NCBI GenBank assembly: GCA_964601265.1
Contig: CAZRMT010000001.1
Span: 35,718-99,717 of the forward strand
From: UBA4675 sp964601265
GTDB taxonomy: Bacteria; Bacillota; Clostridia; Christensenellales; Borkfalkiaceae
DNA length: 64,000 nt
Direction: 5' to 3'
Below the pieces are notes generated by a model, which was not told the DNA's origin, searched no databases, and saw only the letters and a list, made by a program, of their open reading frames with translations. The translations under genes were made by a program, and so were the position numbers. The stretch's first letter is position 1. Each line of letters opens with the position of its first letter. Shown in pieces: positions 9,368 to 17,247 of this stretch.

Positions 9368-10010
9368 TCAAGAAAAATTAGTTTCGATTCTCAACGAAAA
9401 AAATTTAGTTTTATCCGTTGCAGAGTCTTTTACCGGTGGAGCTATTGCAAAGAATATCGTTTCCGTAAGCGGAGCAAGTAAGGTTTTTTACGAGGGTATG
9501 GTTTGTTATAACGTAAAGTCAAAAATGGATAGGTTGTGCGTGAAGGAAGAAACGATTAAAGAGAACGGCGTAGTAAGCTCTAAAGTTGCCTATGAAATGG
9601 CTTTGGGTTTGTTAAAAACTAATAATTGTGACGTCGCTATCGCAACTACCGGTTATGCGGATAAAAATGATGACGATAAAATAATAGGGTTAGGATTTAT
9701 TGCCGTCGGATATAACGGAAAAATTGCGGTAAGTAAAAACGTTTTTGACGGCGATAGAGAACGTATTATTCAAAAAAGTAGCGAAAAAGCAATAGATATG
9801 GCCATTAAGATTTTGACCGACGGCGACGAGACGGATTGTGACGATGCGATAGAAGAACCGACCATGGAACGTGACAACCAAGCCGAGGAAGTGTCTGCCG
9901 AAAGCGACGAAGTTGTAGAAAACGGTGAAGTTACCGCTGTCGATAACGAAGAAGTTGACAGTAAAGAGGACGTGTCTGAAAATAACGGGGAAGAATCTTT
10001 TAGCGAATAA
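9360..10010 (+). CDS. CinA C-terminal-domain protein (nicotinamide-nucleotide amidase family) with acidic tail
   Basis: Residues 1-150 form a stand-alone CinA C-terminal domain (VAESFTGGAIAK, ATTGYAD). This family includes PncC, which deamidates nicotinamide mononucleotide. The MoCF-like N-terminal domain of full-length CinA is absent. The last 60 or so residues are a very acidic tail without hydrophobic content, probably disordered. GGAGG (9345-9349) precedes the ATG. In many Firmicutes cinA sits between pgsA and recA, as here. The VxVGT-type catalytic surroundings cannot be checked by eye, so amidase activity is inferred from family only. Confidence 0.82.
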   Translation: MSNQEKLVSILNEKNLVLSVAESFTGGAIAKNIVSVSGASKVFYEGMVCYNVKSKMDRLCVKEETIKENGVVSSKVAYEMALGLLKTNNCDVAIATTGYADKNDDDKIIGLGFIAVGYNGKIAVSKNVFDGDRERIIQKSSEKAIDMAIKILTDGDETDCDDAIEEPTMERDNQAEEVSAESDEVVENGEVTAVDNEEVDSKEDVSENNGEESFSE

Positions 10011-10032
10011 GGTGATAAAATAAGGAGAGATT

Positions 10033-11049
10033 ATGACAAACGAAAAACAAAAAGCTCTTGATACGGTATTAGCTCAAATTGAAAAAAGTTACGGGAAGGG
10101 AGCAATTATGAAGTTGGGTTCTAACGTTACTCAAACCGTAGAAGTTATATCTTCGGGTTGCTTGGCGTTGGATCTTGCGATGGGAATCGGCGGTTTTCCG
10201 AGAGGAAGAATAATCGAAATTTACGGGCCAGAATCGTCGGGTAAAACTACGGTTGCGCTTCACGCTATTGCTGAAACGCAAAAAGCGGGAGGTATTGCGG
10301 CTTTTATTGACGCCGAACACGCTTTAGACCCGGTTTATGCAAAAAATTTAGGCGTCGATCTAGAAAATTTATACGTTTCTCAACCCGATACGGGAGAACA
10401 AGCTTTGGATATTACGGATACGTTAGTGAGAAGCGGTGCGGTTGACTTAATCGTTATTGACTCGGTTGCCGCATTAACCCCGAAAGCCGAAATAGAGGGA
10501 GATATGGGAGATTCTCACGTCGGTTTGCAAGCTCGTCTTATGTCTCAAGCATTAAGAAAATTAACGGGTATTTCTAACAAAAGTAAAACGTGCGTTATAT
10601 TTATTAACCAATTAAGAGAAAAAGTCGGAGTTTTATTCGGTAATCCCGAAACAACCACGGGCGGTAAGGCGTTAAAGTTCTATGCAAGTATTCGTATTGA
10701 TGTAAGAAAGGGTGAAACTTTAAAAGATTCTAACGGAATGTATGGAAATAAAACCAAAGCTAAAATCGTTAAGAATAAATTGGCTCCTCCTTTTAAAACC
10801 GCTGAATTCGATATTATTTTCGGCGAGGGCGTTTCTCAAACGGGATGTATTCTCGATATGGGAACGGAACTCGGAATATTTGAAAAAAGCGGTAGTTGGT
10901 ATTCCTATAACGGAACAAAAATTGCCCAAGGAAGAGATAAAGCGAAAGATTGGTTAAAAGATAATCCGGAAATTGCAAAAGAAGCAGAAAACAAAATAAG
11001 AGAGTCTTTTAAGCCTAACGAAGAAACAAATTCGTCCAACGAAGATTAA
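10033..11049 (+). CDS. recA: Recombinase RecA
   Basis: 338 residues. Walker A GPESSGKTT lies at about residue 66-74, Walker B LIVIDSVAAL follows, and the L2 loop region includes GNPETTTGGKALKFY. RecA forms ATP-dependent filaments on single-stranded DNA for strand exchange and triggers LexA self-cleavage where LexA exists. AGGAGAG lies five bases before the ATG. I found no convincing SOS operator directly upstream, so it may be transcribed mainly from the rimO-pgsA-cinA unit. A strong terminator follows. Confidence 0.97.
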   Translation: MTNEKQKALDTVLAQIEKSYGKGAIMKLGSNVTQTVEVISSGCLALDLAMGIGGFPRGRIIEIYGPESSGKTTVALHAIAETQKAGGIAAFIDAEHALDPVYAKNLGVDLENLYVSQPDTGEQALDITDTLVRSGAVDLIVIDSVAALTPKAEIEGDMGDSHVGLQARLMSQALRKLTGISNKSKTCVIFINQLREKVGVLFGNPETTTGGKALKFYASIRIDVRKGETLKDSNGMYGNKTKAKIVKNKLAPPFKTAEFDIIFGEGVSQTGCILDMGTELGIFEKSGSWYSYNGTKIAQGRDKAKDWLKDNPEIAKEAENKIRESFKPNEETNSSNED

Positions 11050-11053
11050 TTTT

Positions 11054-11095
11054 AAAATATCGCAAATTTATTTAAATTTTGCGATATTTTTTTGT
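11054..11095 (+). terminator. Intrinsic terminator of recA
   Basis: Perfect 13-bp arms AAAATATCGCAAA (11054-11066) and TTTGCGATATTTT (11078-11090), followed by more T residues. Confidence 0.85.
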
Positions 11096-11124
11096 TATTT
11101 TAGTTTATTTTGTTTTTACATATA

Positions 11125-11153
11125 TTGACAATTGTTAATAAATATAGTAGAAT
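11125..11153 (+). promoter_or_regulatory. Sigma-A promoter of rny
   Basis: TTGACA at 11125-11130, 17-bp spacer, TAGAAT at 11148-11153. The leader then holds a small inverted repeat ACGCAA-AATA-TTGCGT (11169-11184) just before the ribosome binding site. Confidence 0.75.
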
Positions 11154-11209
11154 ATAACTACAAGTAAAACGCAAAATATTGCGTTATGCTAAATAAAGGA
11201 GGGTGCAGT

Positions 11210-12817
11210 GTGCAAACGTGTATTAACTCTCTGTTCTTAAGCATAAGTACGGGTGCCTTTATAGGTATCGTAGCCGTATGTGTAGCTTTATCGTTAGCTA
11301 TAGGTATATTTGTCGGAAAATTAATAGTAGACAAAATCCGCAGTGCAAAACTCGGAAGTGTTGAATCGATTTTGGCTAAAATGAAAGACGAAACCGAAAT
11401 CGAGTGTAAAAACATGAAAAAGGAAGCGCAGTTGGAGGCAAAGGAGCAAAATTTAAGATTAAGACAGGAGTTTGAAAAAGAATCAAGGGAAAAAAAGGCA
11501 GAATTTGCAAAAACCGAACAAAGGCTTGCGCAAAAAGAAGAGTTGCTTAACAAAAAAGACAGTAACTTATTAAAGAAAACCGACGAGGCGGAACAACAAA
11601 AGAAGATTTACGAGCAAAAAACCGTCGAATTGGAAAAAATGCAAGAAAAACTCGGTAAACAACACGAATTGATGATTCAAGAGCTGGAAAAAGTGGCTCA
11701 AATGTCCAAAGAAGAAGCAAAAAAACTTATTATGGACGAGATTCAAGACGAAGCAAGAAAAGATTCTGCCGTAATGGTTAGGCAAATCGAAGCCGAAGCA
11801 AAAGACGAGGCAGAAAAAAAGGCAAAAGACATAATAAGTCTTGCAATACAAAAGTGTTGTACGGATCACGCTTCGGAAATTACCGTTTCGGTTGTTCCGC
11901 TTCCTAACGACGATATGAAAGCAAGAATAATCGGTCGTGAGGGAAGAAATATTAGGGCGTTAGAAAATGCAACGGGTATTGAGTTGATTATAGACGACAC
12001 GCCCGAAGTGGTAGTTTTATCCGGTTTTGACCCTGTTAGAAGGGAAGTTGCGAAAATTGCGTTAGAGCGACTTATTCAAGACGGTAGAATTCACCCCGCA
12101 AGAATAGAAGAAACCGTTGAAAAAGTTAAAAAGGAACTTGACGCACAAATTAAGGACGCAGGTGAAACGGCTATGTTCGATGCGGGCTTGTTTGGGTTAC
12201 ACCCCGAACTTGTTAAATTGTTGGGAAGGTTAAAATTCAGAACCAGTTACGGTCAAAACGTTTTACAACATTCAATAGAAGTATCTTTCTTGGCGGGAGC
12301 TATGGCGGCTGAACTCGGAGTAGATATTAATCTTGCAAAGCGTGGCGGATTGCTTCACGATATAGGTAAGGCGGTCGATTTTGAAATCGAGGGAACCCAT
12401 GCTCAAATCGGAACGGATTTAGCTAAGAAGTATAAAGAAAGTAAAAACGTTGTGAACTGTATTCAGGCTCACCACGGCGATGTTGAAGCTAAATGTATAG
12501 AGGCTATATTGGTTCAAGCGGCAGACGCTATTAGCGGAGCAAGACCCGGGGCCAGAAGGGAAACGAATACGACTTATATAAAGAGACTTGAAAATTTAGA
12601 GGCTATAGCTTCCGGATTTAAAGGCGTTGAAAAGAGTTACGCCATTCAAGCGGGAAGAGAAATAAGAGTTGTGGTAAAACCCGAACAAGTAGACGATAGT
12701 CAAACTTTGTTTTTAGCCAAAGATATTGCAAAGAAAATTGAAACTGAACTCGATTATCCGGGACAAATAAAAGTCAACGTTATTAGAGAATTAAGAGCAA
12801 CGGAATATGCAAAATAA
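11210..12817 (+). CDS. rny: Ribonuclease Y
   Basis: 535 residues from GTG 11210, chosen because AGGAGGG lies six bases before it; an in-frame ATG at 11186 precedes that binding site and has none of its own. Parts in order: an N-terminal membrane helix (about 10-32), a long charged coiled coil, a KH domain from about residue 235 (IIGREGRNIRALE), and an HD domain with LLHDIGKA near 380. RNase Y is the membrane-bound endoribonuclease that starts mRNA decay in many Firmicutes. It has its own promoter and terminator. Confidence 0.94.
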   Translation: MQTCINSLFLSISTGAFIGIVAVCVALSLAIGIFVGKLIVDKIRSAKLGSVESILAKMKDETEIECKNMKKEAQLEAKEQNLRLRQEFEKESREKKAEFAKTEQRLAQKEELLNKKDSNLLKKTDEAEQQKKIYEQKTVELEKMQEKLGKQHELMIQELEKVAQMSKEEAKKLIMDEIQDEARKDSAVMVRQIEAEAKDEAEKKAKDIISLAIQKCCTDHASEITVSVVPLPNDDMKARIIGREGRNIRALENATGIELIIDDTPEVVVLSGFDPVRREVAKIALERLIQDGRIHPARIEETVEKVKKELDAQIKDAGETAMFDAGLFGLHPELVKLLGRLKFRTSYGQNVLQHSIEVSFLAGAMAAELGVDINLAKRGGLLHDIGKAVDFEIEGTHAQIGTDLAKKYKESKNVVNCIQAHHGDVEAKCIEAILVQAADAISGARPGARRETNTTYIKRLENLEAIASGFKGVEKSYAIQAGREIRVVVKPEQVDDSQTLFLAKDIAKKIETELDYPGQIKVNVIRELRATEYAK

Positions 12818-12820
12818 ATA

Positions 12821-12853
12821 AAAATCGCTTACGTTTTCGTAAGCGATTTTTAT
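12821..12853. terminator. Bidirectional terminator between rny and the M29 peptidase
   Basis: Arms AAAATCGCTTACG (12821-12833) and CGTAAGCGATTTT (12838-12850) around a TTTT loop. A-rich and T-rich flanks on either side suit both of the convergent genes. Confidence 0.85.
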
Positions 12854-12869
12854 TGTAATTAACAACAAA

Positions 12870-13985
12870 TTATTTTAAGTTTTCAGGGTTTAAAGGAAGA
12901 AGTTCATCAATTACAAAAATACCGTTTTTACGAATTAAAACGTCGTCAAAGTAAATTTCTCCGCCTCCGAAATCTTCACGCTGAACCAGCACCAAGTCCC
13001 AATGCAAGCTACTTATATTACCGTTAAACGCATCGTCGTAGCAACACCCAGGGGTAAAGTGAATCGACCCCGAGATTTTTTCGTCGAAAAGAATATCGCC
13101 TATCGGTTGAGTAATATAAGGATTTACGCCGATAGCAAATTCGCCTACGTATCTTGCGCCTTCGTCCATATCAAAAATTTCGTTAATTTTTTCGTTGTAG
13201 TTTGATTTAGCGTCTATAATTTTTCCGTTTTTAAAAGTGAGTTTAACGTTTTCAAACTTTAATCCTTGTTCTATAGACGGAGTATTATAGGTAATGACGC
13301 CGTTAACTGAATTTTTAACGGGGGCAGTATAAACTTCCCCGTCGGGGATGTTTAATTTTCCCGAACATTTTACTGCGCCTATTCCCTTTATTGAAAAAGT
13401 AATGTCTGTTTCGGGAGAAACAATTCGTACTTTATCCGTTTTATCCATTAAGCGCTTAAGTGCGTCCATAGCTCTATCCATTTTGGAATAATCTAAATTA
13501 CAAACGTCAAAATAATATTTTGCAAATTTTTCGGTTGACATCGACGCAAGTTGCGACATAGAAGGAGTCGGGTATCTTAAAACAACCCACTTTGTTTGTT
13601 TAACTCTTATATTATGGTGAACGGGAAGGGAGTAATAATTTTGGTATAACGTCATTTTTTCTCCGGGGACGTCCGACAATTCAAAAGAGTTGTCACCGCC
13701 TCGAATACCGATATAGGCGTCCATATTTTTCATTCTTACAGCGTCTACGTCAGCCCAAAGTTTAGTTTGTTCTTCGTTTAATCCGTAAAGAATAGCCCTT
13801 TGAACGGAGTTGTCTATAATATTAACAAAAGGGTACGCTCCGACTTTGTATGCTTCTTCGACTATTGCGATAGGGAGGTCGTTCGGAACGCCTATTGCGT
13901 CAATTAAAACTTTTTCGCCTTTTTTTAAAGAGCAAGAGTAGTTTACAAGATTATAAGCAAGTTTTTTAACGTCATCGTTTATCAT
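12870..13985 (-). CDS. M29-family metallo-aminopeptidase
   Basis: 371 residues from the ATG at 13985, which follows AGGTG (13991-13995); a longer in-frame start at 14018 would run through the rpsT terminator and is rejected. The C-terminal half shows the M29 metal-ligand pattern: Glu in PDGEV, Glu in GEFAIG, His in SIHFTPG, then Tyr, and His-Asp in LHWDLV. These peptidases (aminopeptidase T, AmpS, PepS types) remove N-terminal residues in the cytoplasm with two metal ions. It has no visible promoter of its own and may rely on read-through from rpsT. Confidence 0.88.
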   Translation of the reverse strand: MINDDVKKLAYNLVNYSCSLKKGEKVLIDAIGVPNDLPIAIVEEAYKVGAYPFVNIIDNSVQRAILYGLNEEQTKLWADVDAVRMKNMDAYIGIRGGDNSFELSDVPGEKMTLYQNYYSLPVHHNIRVKQTKWVVLRYPTPSMSQLASMSTEKFAKYYFDVCNLDYSKMDRAMDALKRLMDKTDKVRIVSPETDITFSIKGIGAVKCSGKLNIPDGEVYTAPVKNSVNGVITYNTPSIEQGLKFENVKLTFKNGKIIDAKSNYNEKINEIFDMDEGARYVGEFAIGVNPYITQPIGDILFDEKISGSIHFTPGCCYDDAFNGNISSLHWDLVLVQREDFGGGEIYFDDVLIRKNGIFVIDELLPLNPENLK

Positions 13986-13995
13986 TTTTTCACCT

Positions 13996-14026
13996 AAAAA
14001 AGTCTTTGTTAAAAACAAAGACTTTT
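13996..14026 (-). terminator. Terminator of rpsT
   Basis: On the minus strand the arms AAAAGTCTTTGTT and AACAAAGACTTTT pair perfectly around a 3-base loop and end in a run of T. The structure lies between rpsT and the binding site of the aminopeptidase gene. Confidence 0.8.
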
Positions 14027-14036
14027 CTTTTGCAAA

Positions 14037-14303
14037 TTATTTTGTTAATGCATTAATTTTAAGTGCAAGACCGGACTTTTTATTAGCTGCGGTGTTCTTA
14101 TGCATAATTCCTTTATTTACGGAAGAATCGATAAGAGCAAAAGTTTTCGGCATTAAAGACTTAGCAAGTTCTACGTCTTTAGCTTCGATAGCGGCGTTCA
14201 ATTTCTTAATAGCCGTTTTAACTTCATTTTTAGCGTCCTTATTATAAAAAGTTTTAGCTTCCGTAACTGATACACGCTTTTTAGCGGATTTTATGTTTGG
14301 CAC
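14037..14303 (-). CDS. rpsT: 30S ribosomal protein S20
   Basis: 88 residues, basic and rich in Lys and Ala. It starts MPNIKSAKKRV, has NKDAKNEVKTAIKK and ends with the typical NKGIMHKNTAANKKSGLA. S20 binds 16S rRNA early in 30S assembly. AGGAGA lies a few bases before the ATG. A terminator follows directly, so this is probably a single-gene unit, common for S20. Confidence 0.95.
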   Translation of the reverse strand: MPNIKSAKKRVSVTEAKTFYNKDAKNEVKTAIKKLNAAIEAKDVELAKSLMPKTFALIDSSVNKGIMHKNTAANKKSGLALKINALTK

Positions 14304-14342
14304 AGTATATCTCCTTTTATTCTTTCTTTACTAACTCTAAAT

Positions 14343-14371
14343 ATTTTAACATATCATACTTTTTTTTGCAA
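14343..14371 (-). promoter_or_regulatory. Possible promoter of rpsT
   Basis: Reading the minus strand: TTGCAA (14371-14366), 17-bp spacer, TAAAAT (14348-14343). Each hexamer has one or two mismatches. A second -10-like TATGAT lies inside the spacer, so the exact start is uncertain. Confidence 0.4.
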
Positions 14372-14417
14372 GAAATTTTTGTCATTTTTTTAAATAATTT
14401 AATATAAAAAAGGAGAA

Positions 14418-14447
14418 TTAACTAAAAAAACCGTAAATAAATATTAT
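14418..14447 (+). promoter_or_regulatory. Possible promoter of murI giving a leaderless mRNA
   Basis: TTAACT (14418-14423), 18-bp spacer, TATTAT (14442-14447). The expected transcription start, about seven bases on, coincides with the murI ATG at 14454. No ribosome binding site lies in the usual place; the only AGGAGA is at 14411-14416, nearly 40 bases away. Confidence 0.4.
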
Positions 14448-14453
14448 GTTAGT

Positions 14454-15239
14454 ATGAAAATCGGTTTTTACGATAGTGGTTTAGGCGGGTTGACCGTCTT
14501 ATCAAAGTTTATAGCACGTATTCCTAATAACGAATATTTTTATTTGGGCGATAACGAAAATGCTCCGTACGGCGACAAAACAAAAGCCAAGTTACAAGAT
14601 ATTTTTAAACAAAATATGGAGTGTTTTTTTGATAGTAACGTCAAAGACGTTGTTTTGGCGTGCAACACAATGAGCACTACGTTGTTAAAATGGGCAAGAA
14701 AAGAATATAAAGGTATAAATTTTTATCCGATTACGCCTCTAGTTGATTATTCGAGGTTAGATAATAAGTGCTACGTTTTTTGTACCGTAAGAACTGCTGA
14801 AAATTTTATAAAAGATAAACGATACAAGAAAAATAAAGACAAAATCAAGGTTATTCCTTGTAGCGGATTGGTGCAGTTGATAGAAGCAAAGAATGTTACG
14901 TTTGATGAGCTTGTGACCTTTTTGCCTAAGAATGAAGAAAAAGTGGGGCAGGTGGTGTTAGGGTGTACTCATTACGAAATAATAAAGTGTTTTTTTGAAA
15001 GATATTATCCCGACGCTTATTTTACCGATAACGTTAACCCTATTATAGAAAAATTTAGTAATAGTGATAAAAGAGGAACTATTTCTTTTCTAGGTAAATC
15101 AAAAGAGATAAATGCGTATAGTTTTCCCAATATTTATAAAAAAATCAACAAAAATGGATTTTTTTTCACTAAAGTGGTTGACAATTACCATAAGTGGCTT
15201 TATAATATAATCACCACTACTAAAAAAGGAGGATTTTAA
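14454..15239 (+). CDS. murI: Glutamate racemase
   Basis: 261 residues. DSGLGG near the N-terminus and the two catalytic cysteines in ACNT (near 71) and GCTHY (near 171) identify the family. It makes D-glutamate for peptidoglycan. The sequence starts MKIGFYDSGLGG, as in the family, so ATG 14454 is probably right although no ribosome binding site precedes it. It ends three bases before mraZ, whose binding site lies in its last codons, so it may be the first gene of the dcw unit. The last 35 residues are lysine- and aromatic-rich and poorly conserved. Confidence 0.9.
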   Translation: MKIGFYDSGLGGLTVLSKFIARIPNNEYFYLGDNENAPYGDKTKAKLQDIFKQNMECFFDSNVKDVVLACNTMSTTLLKWARKEYKGINFYPITPLVDYSRLDNKCYVFCTVRTAENFIKDKRYKKNKDKIKVIPCSGLVQLIEAKNVTFDELVTFLPKNEEKVGQVVLGCTHYEIIKCFFERYYPDAYFTDNVNPIIEKFSNSDKRGTISFLGKSKEINAYSFPNIYKKINKNGFFFTKVVDNYHKWLYNIITTTKKGGF

Positions 15240-15242
15240 TAT

Positions 15243-15704
15243 ATGGCTGTTATTTTTTGTGGCGAAAAAACTCACCAAATAGATGAAAAAAACAGAATAA
15301 GAATTCCTTCTTGCTTTAAAGCGGATTTAGGTGCGGGGTATGTTTTCGGAAAAGGTCCTAACGGTGTAATAGATATTTTACCTAAGGAAACGATAGACAG
15401 AAGGTTAACGGCTCTACAAGAAAAACTCGGCGGAGAGTTTTGCGACGAGGGAGTTCAAGAGCTTTTATATAATTACGCATCTAATTTTATAAACGCATCG
15501 GAAGATAGCCAAGGTAGAGTGGTTTTGCCTGAAGAGTTAAGAAAATATGCGAAAATCAACAAAGACGTTGTGACTGTCGGTGCGATAGATCATTTGGTTT
15601 TAATGAGTAGCGAAAAGAGAAGTGAACAACAAAACAAACAAAGTTATTCCGAAACTCTTAGGTTGTTAAAAGACAAGCTATCGGCGAAAAAAGATGAAGT
15701 ATAA
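15243..15704 (+). CDS. mraZ: MraZ transcriptional regulator
   Basis: 153 residues with two SpoVT/AbrB-like halves, beginning HQIDEKNRIRIP and QGRVVLPEELR. MraZ is the conserved first gene of dcw clusters and a DNA-binding regulator of that cluster. AGGAGG lies before the ATG, inside the end of murI. The reading frame overlaps rsmH by 11 bases. Confidence 0.93.
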   Translation: MAVIFCGEKTHQIDEKNRIRIPSCFKADLGAGYVFGKGPNGVIDILPKETIDRRLTALQEKLGGEFCDEGVQELLYNYASNFINASEDSQGRVVLPEELRKYAKINKDVVTVGAIDHLVLMSSEKRSEQQNKQSYSETLRLLKDKLSAKKDEV

Positions 15705-16623
15705 ACACGTATCCGTAATGCCCGAAGAGTGTATGCAGGCGCTTGAATTAAAAGAAAACGGCGTTTATTTTGACGGAACTTTAGGCGGAAGCGGACATTC
15801 TTATGAGATATTAAAAAGGACTTCTCCTTACGGAAGGCTTATTGCAACGGATTTAGATACGGTCGCAATAGAAAACGGGAAAGAAAAATTAAAAGAATTT
15901 GACGGAAGGTTTAAGCTTTTTAACAGAAATTTTAAGGATTTTAATTCCGTGCTTGATGAAGCAGGTGAAGAGTTAATAGACGGGGCTTTGTTGGATTTGG
16001 GTTTTTCAAGTAATCAACTAACGGAGCAAAGAGGTTTTTCTTATATGGAAAATCAACCGTTAGATATGAGAATGAATAAAGATTCTCGATTAAATGCAAA
16101 AATTGTTTTGAATGAATATTCCGAGCAAAAGCTTACAGAAATTTTTTATAAATACGGTGAAGAAAAGTTTTCAAAAAATATAGCGAAAAACATTTGTCAA
16201 TACAGAAAAGAAAAGGCGATAGAAACGACGTTTGAACTTGTGGATATTATAGAAAAAAGTATACCTAAAAGATTTCAGATGAACGGACATCCCGCCAAAA
16301 AAGTTTTTCAAGCCGTAAGAATAGAGGTTAACGGAGAACTTGACGGGTTAGATAAAGCGATATTCGCTATTGTAAAAAGACTAAAGGTTGGCGGTAGAAT
16401 AGCGGTAATAACTTTCCATTCTTTAGAAGATAGGATTGTTAAAAATGCTTTTTCGGAGCTGGAAAAGGATTGTGTTTGCGACAAGCGATTGCCTATTTGT
16501 GTTTGTGGGAAAAAGCGTGAAATTAAATTGATAAACAATAAGCCGATTACAGCAACTCAAGAAGAACTTGCTTGTAATTCGAGAGCAAAAAGCGCTAAAT
16601 TAAGGATAGCACAAAAAATATAG
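15694..16623 (+). CDS. rsmH: 16S rRNA (cytosine-1402 N4) methyltransferase RsmH
   Basis: 309 residues. HVSVMPEECMQAL and FDGTLGGSGHS at the N-terminus, then DLGFSSNQL, VFQAVRIEVNGEL and ITFHSLEDRIVK, are all hallmarks of RsmH/MraW. It methylates the 30S decoding site using S-adenosylmethionine. Overlap with mraZ suggests coupled translation. Confidence 0.95.
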   Translation: MKYKHVSVMPEECMQALELKENGVYFDGTLGGSGHSYEILKRTSPYGRLIATDLDTVAIENGKEKLKEFDGRFKLFNRNFKDFNSVLDEAGEELIDGALLDLGFSSNQLTEQRGFSYMENQPLDMRMNKDSRLNAKIVLNEYSEQKLTEIFYKYGEEKFSKNIAKNICQYRKEKAIETTFELVDIIEKSIPKRFQMNGHPAKKVFQAVRIEVNGELDGLDKAIFAIVKRLKVGGRIAVITFHSLEDRIVKNAFSELEKDCVCDKRLPICVCGKKREIKLINNKPITATQEELACNSRAKSAKLRIAQKI

Positions 16624-16664
16624 ATTTGTGTTTTATGATAGAATAAAAAAAGGAGACGATAAAT

Positions 16665-17213
16665 ATGTATAGTTACAGTGATAACGTTAATGACAGAGAA
16701 AATCAAGAAAGATTGAGATCTACCATTCGTTCGGGGTATGCTACCATGGAAAGACCCGAATACGACTATAATGCTCAAAACGACGAAAAATCTTTTGAGG
16801 ACGTATTGTATGCTCCTTATGAAGAAAATAATTCGTTTAATGCTAGCGTAGAAGAAAACGAAGATTTAAGACCGAGCGGAGAAACGCTTTCTCATCGTGG
16901 AGAATACAAAAACGGATATTATAAAACTCAAAGTAAATTCGAGGCGGAAGCGGTATCCGAAAGGTACAAATTAACGACTTCGGGAAAGATTGTTATAGCT
17001 ATTTACGTTTTTATCTTGGCTTTGGTTTTGTCGATAGTTGCGTTTAATGCAAAATATTTAAGAGGCGTTGACAATAAGATACAAAACACTCAACAAGAAG
17101 TTATAGAAATGGCCGAAGAAGTTGAAAAATGTAAACTTCAACTAGAAGACGTTAGTAGTGACGAAACTATTATAAAAACGGCTAAAGAAAAATTTAATAT
17201 GATTGAAGCATAA
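16665..17213 (+). CDS. ftsL: FtsL-like division protein with long cytoplasmic N-terminus
   Basis: 182 residues, assigned mainly by position between rsmH and ftsI. It has about 105 mostly acidic, polar residues, one membrane helix (about 107-127), and a short outside segment predicted to form a coiled coil (QNTQQEVIEMAEEVEKCKLQ). FtsL is a bitopic divisome protein that pairs with DivIC/FtsB. Typical FtsL has only 30-50 cytoplasmic residues, so the extension is unusual. AGGAGA precedes the ATG. The sequence itself is too divergent to prove orthology. Confidence 0.7.
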   Translation: MYSYSDNVNDRENQERLRSTIRSGYATMERPEYDYNAQNDEKSFEDVLYAPYEENNSFNASVEENEDLRPSGETLSHRGEYKNGYYKTQSKFEAEAVSERYKLTTSGKIVIAIYVFILALVLSIVAFNAKYLRGVDNKIQNTQQEVIEMAEEVEKCKLQLEDVSSDETIIKTAKEKFNMIEA

Positions 17214-17247
17214 GGAGTAATATATAAAAACTCAATATTCATTATCA

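Noticed and set aside
9955..10032. TTGACA in the cinA tail as a recA promoter, and a search for an SOS box before recA
   Set aside because: No acceptable -10 at the right distance and no operator-like palindrome were found.
11158..11553. 131-codon antisense frame at the start of rny
   Set aside because: Crosses the rny promoter and the membrane helix and coiled coil of a clear gene.
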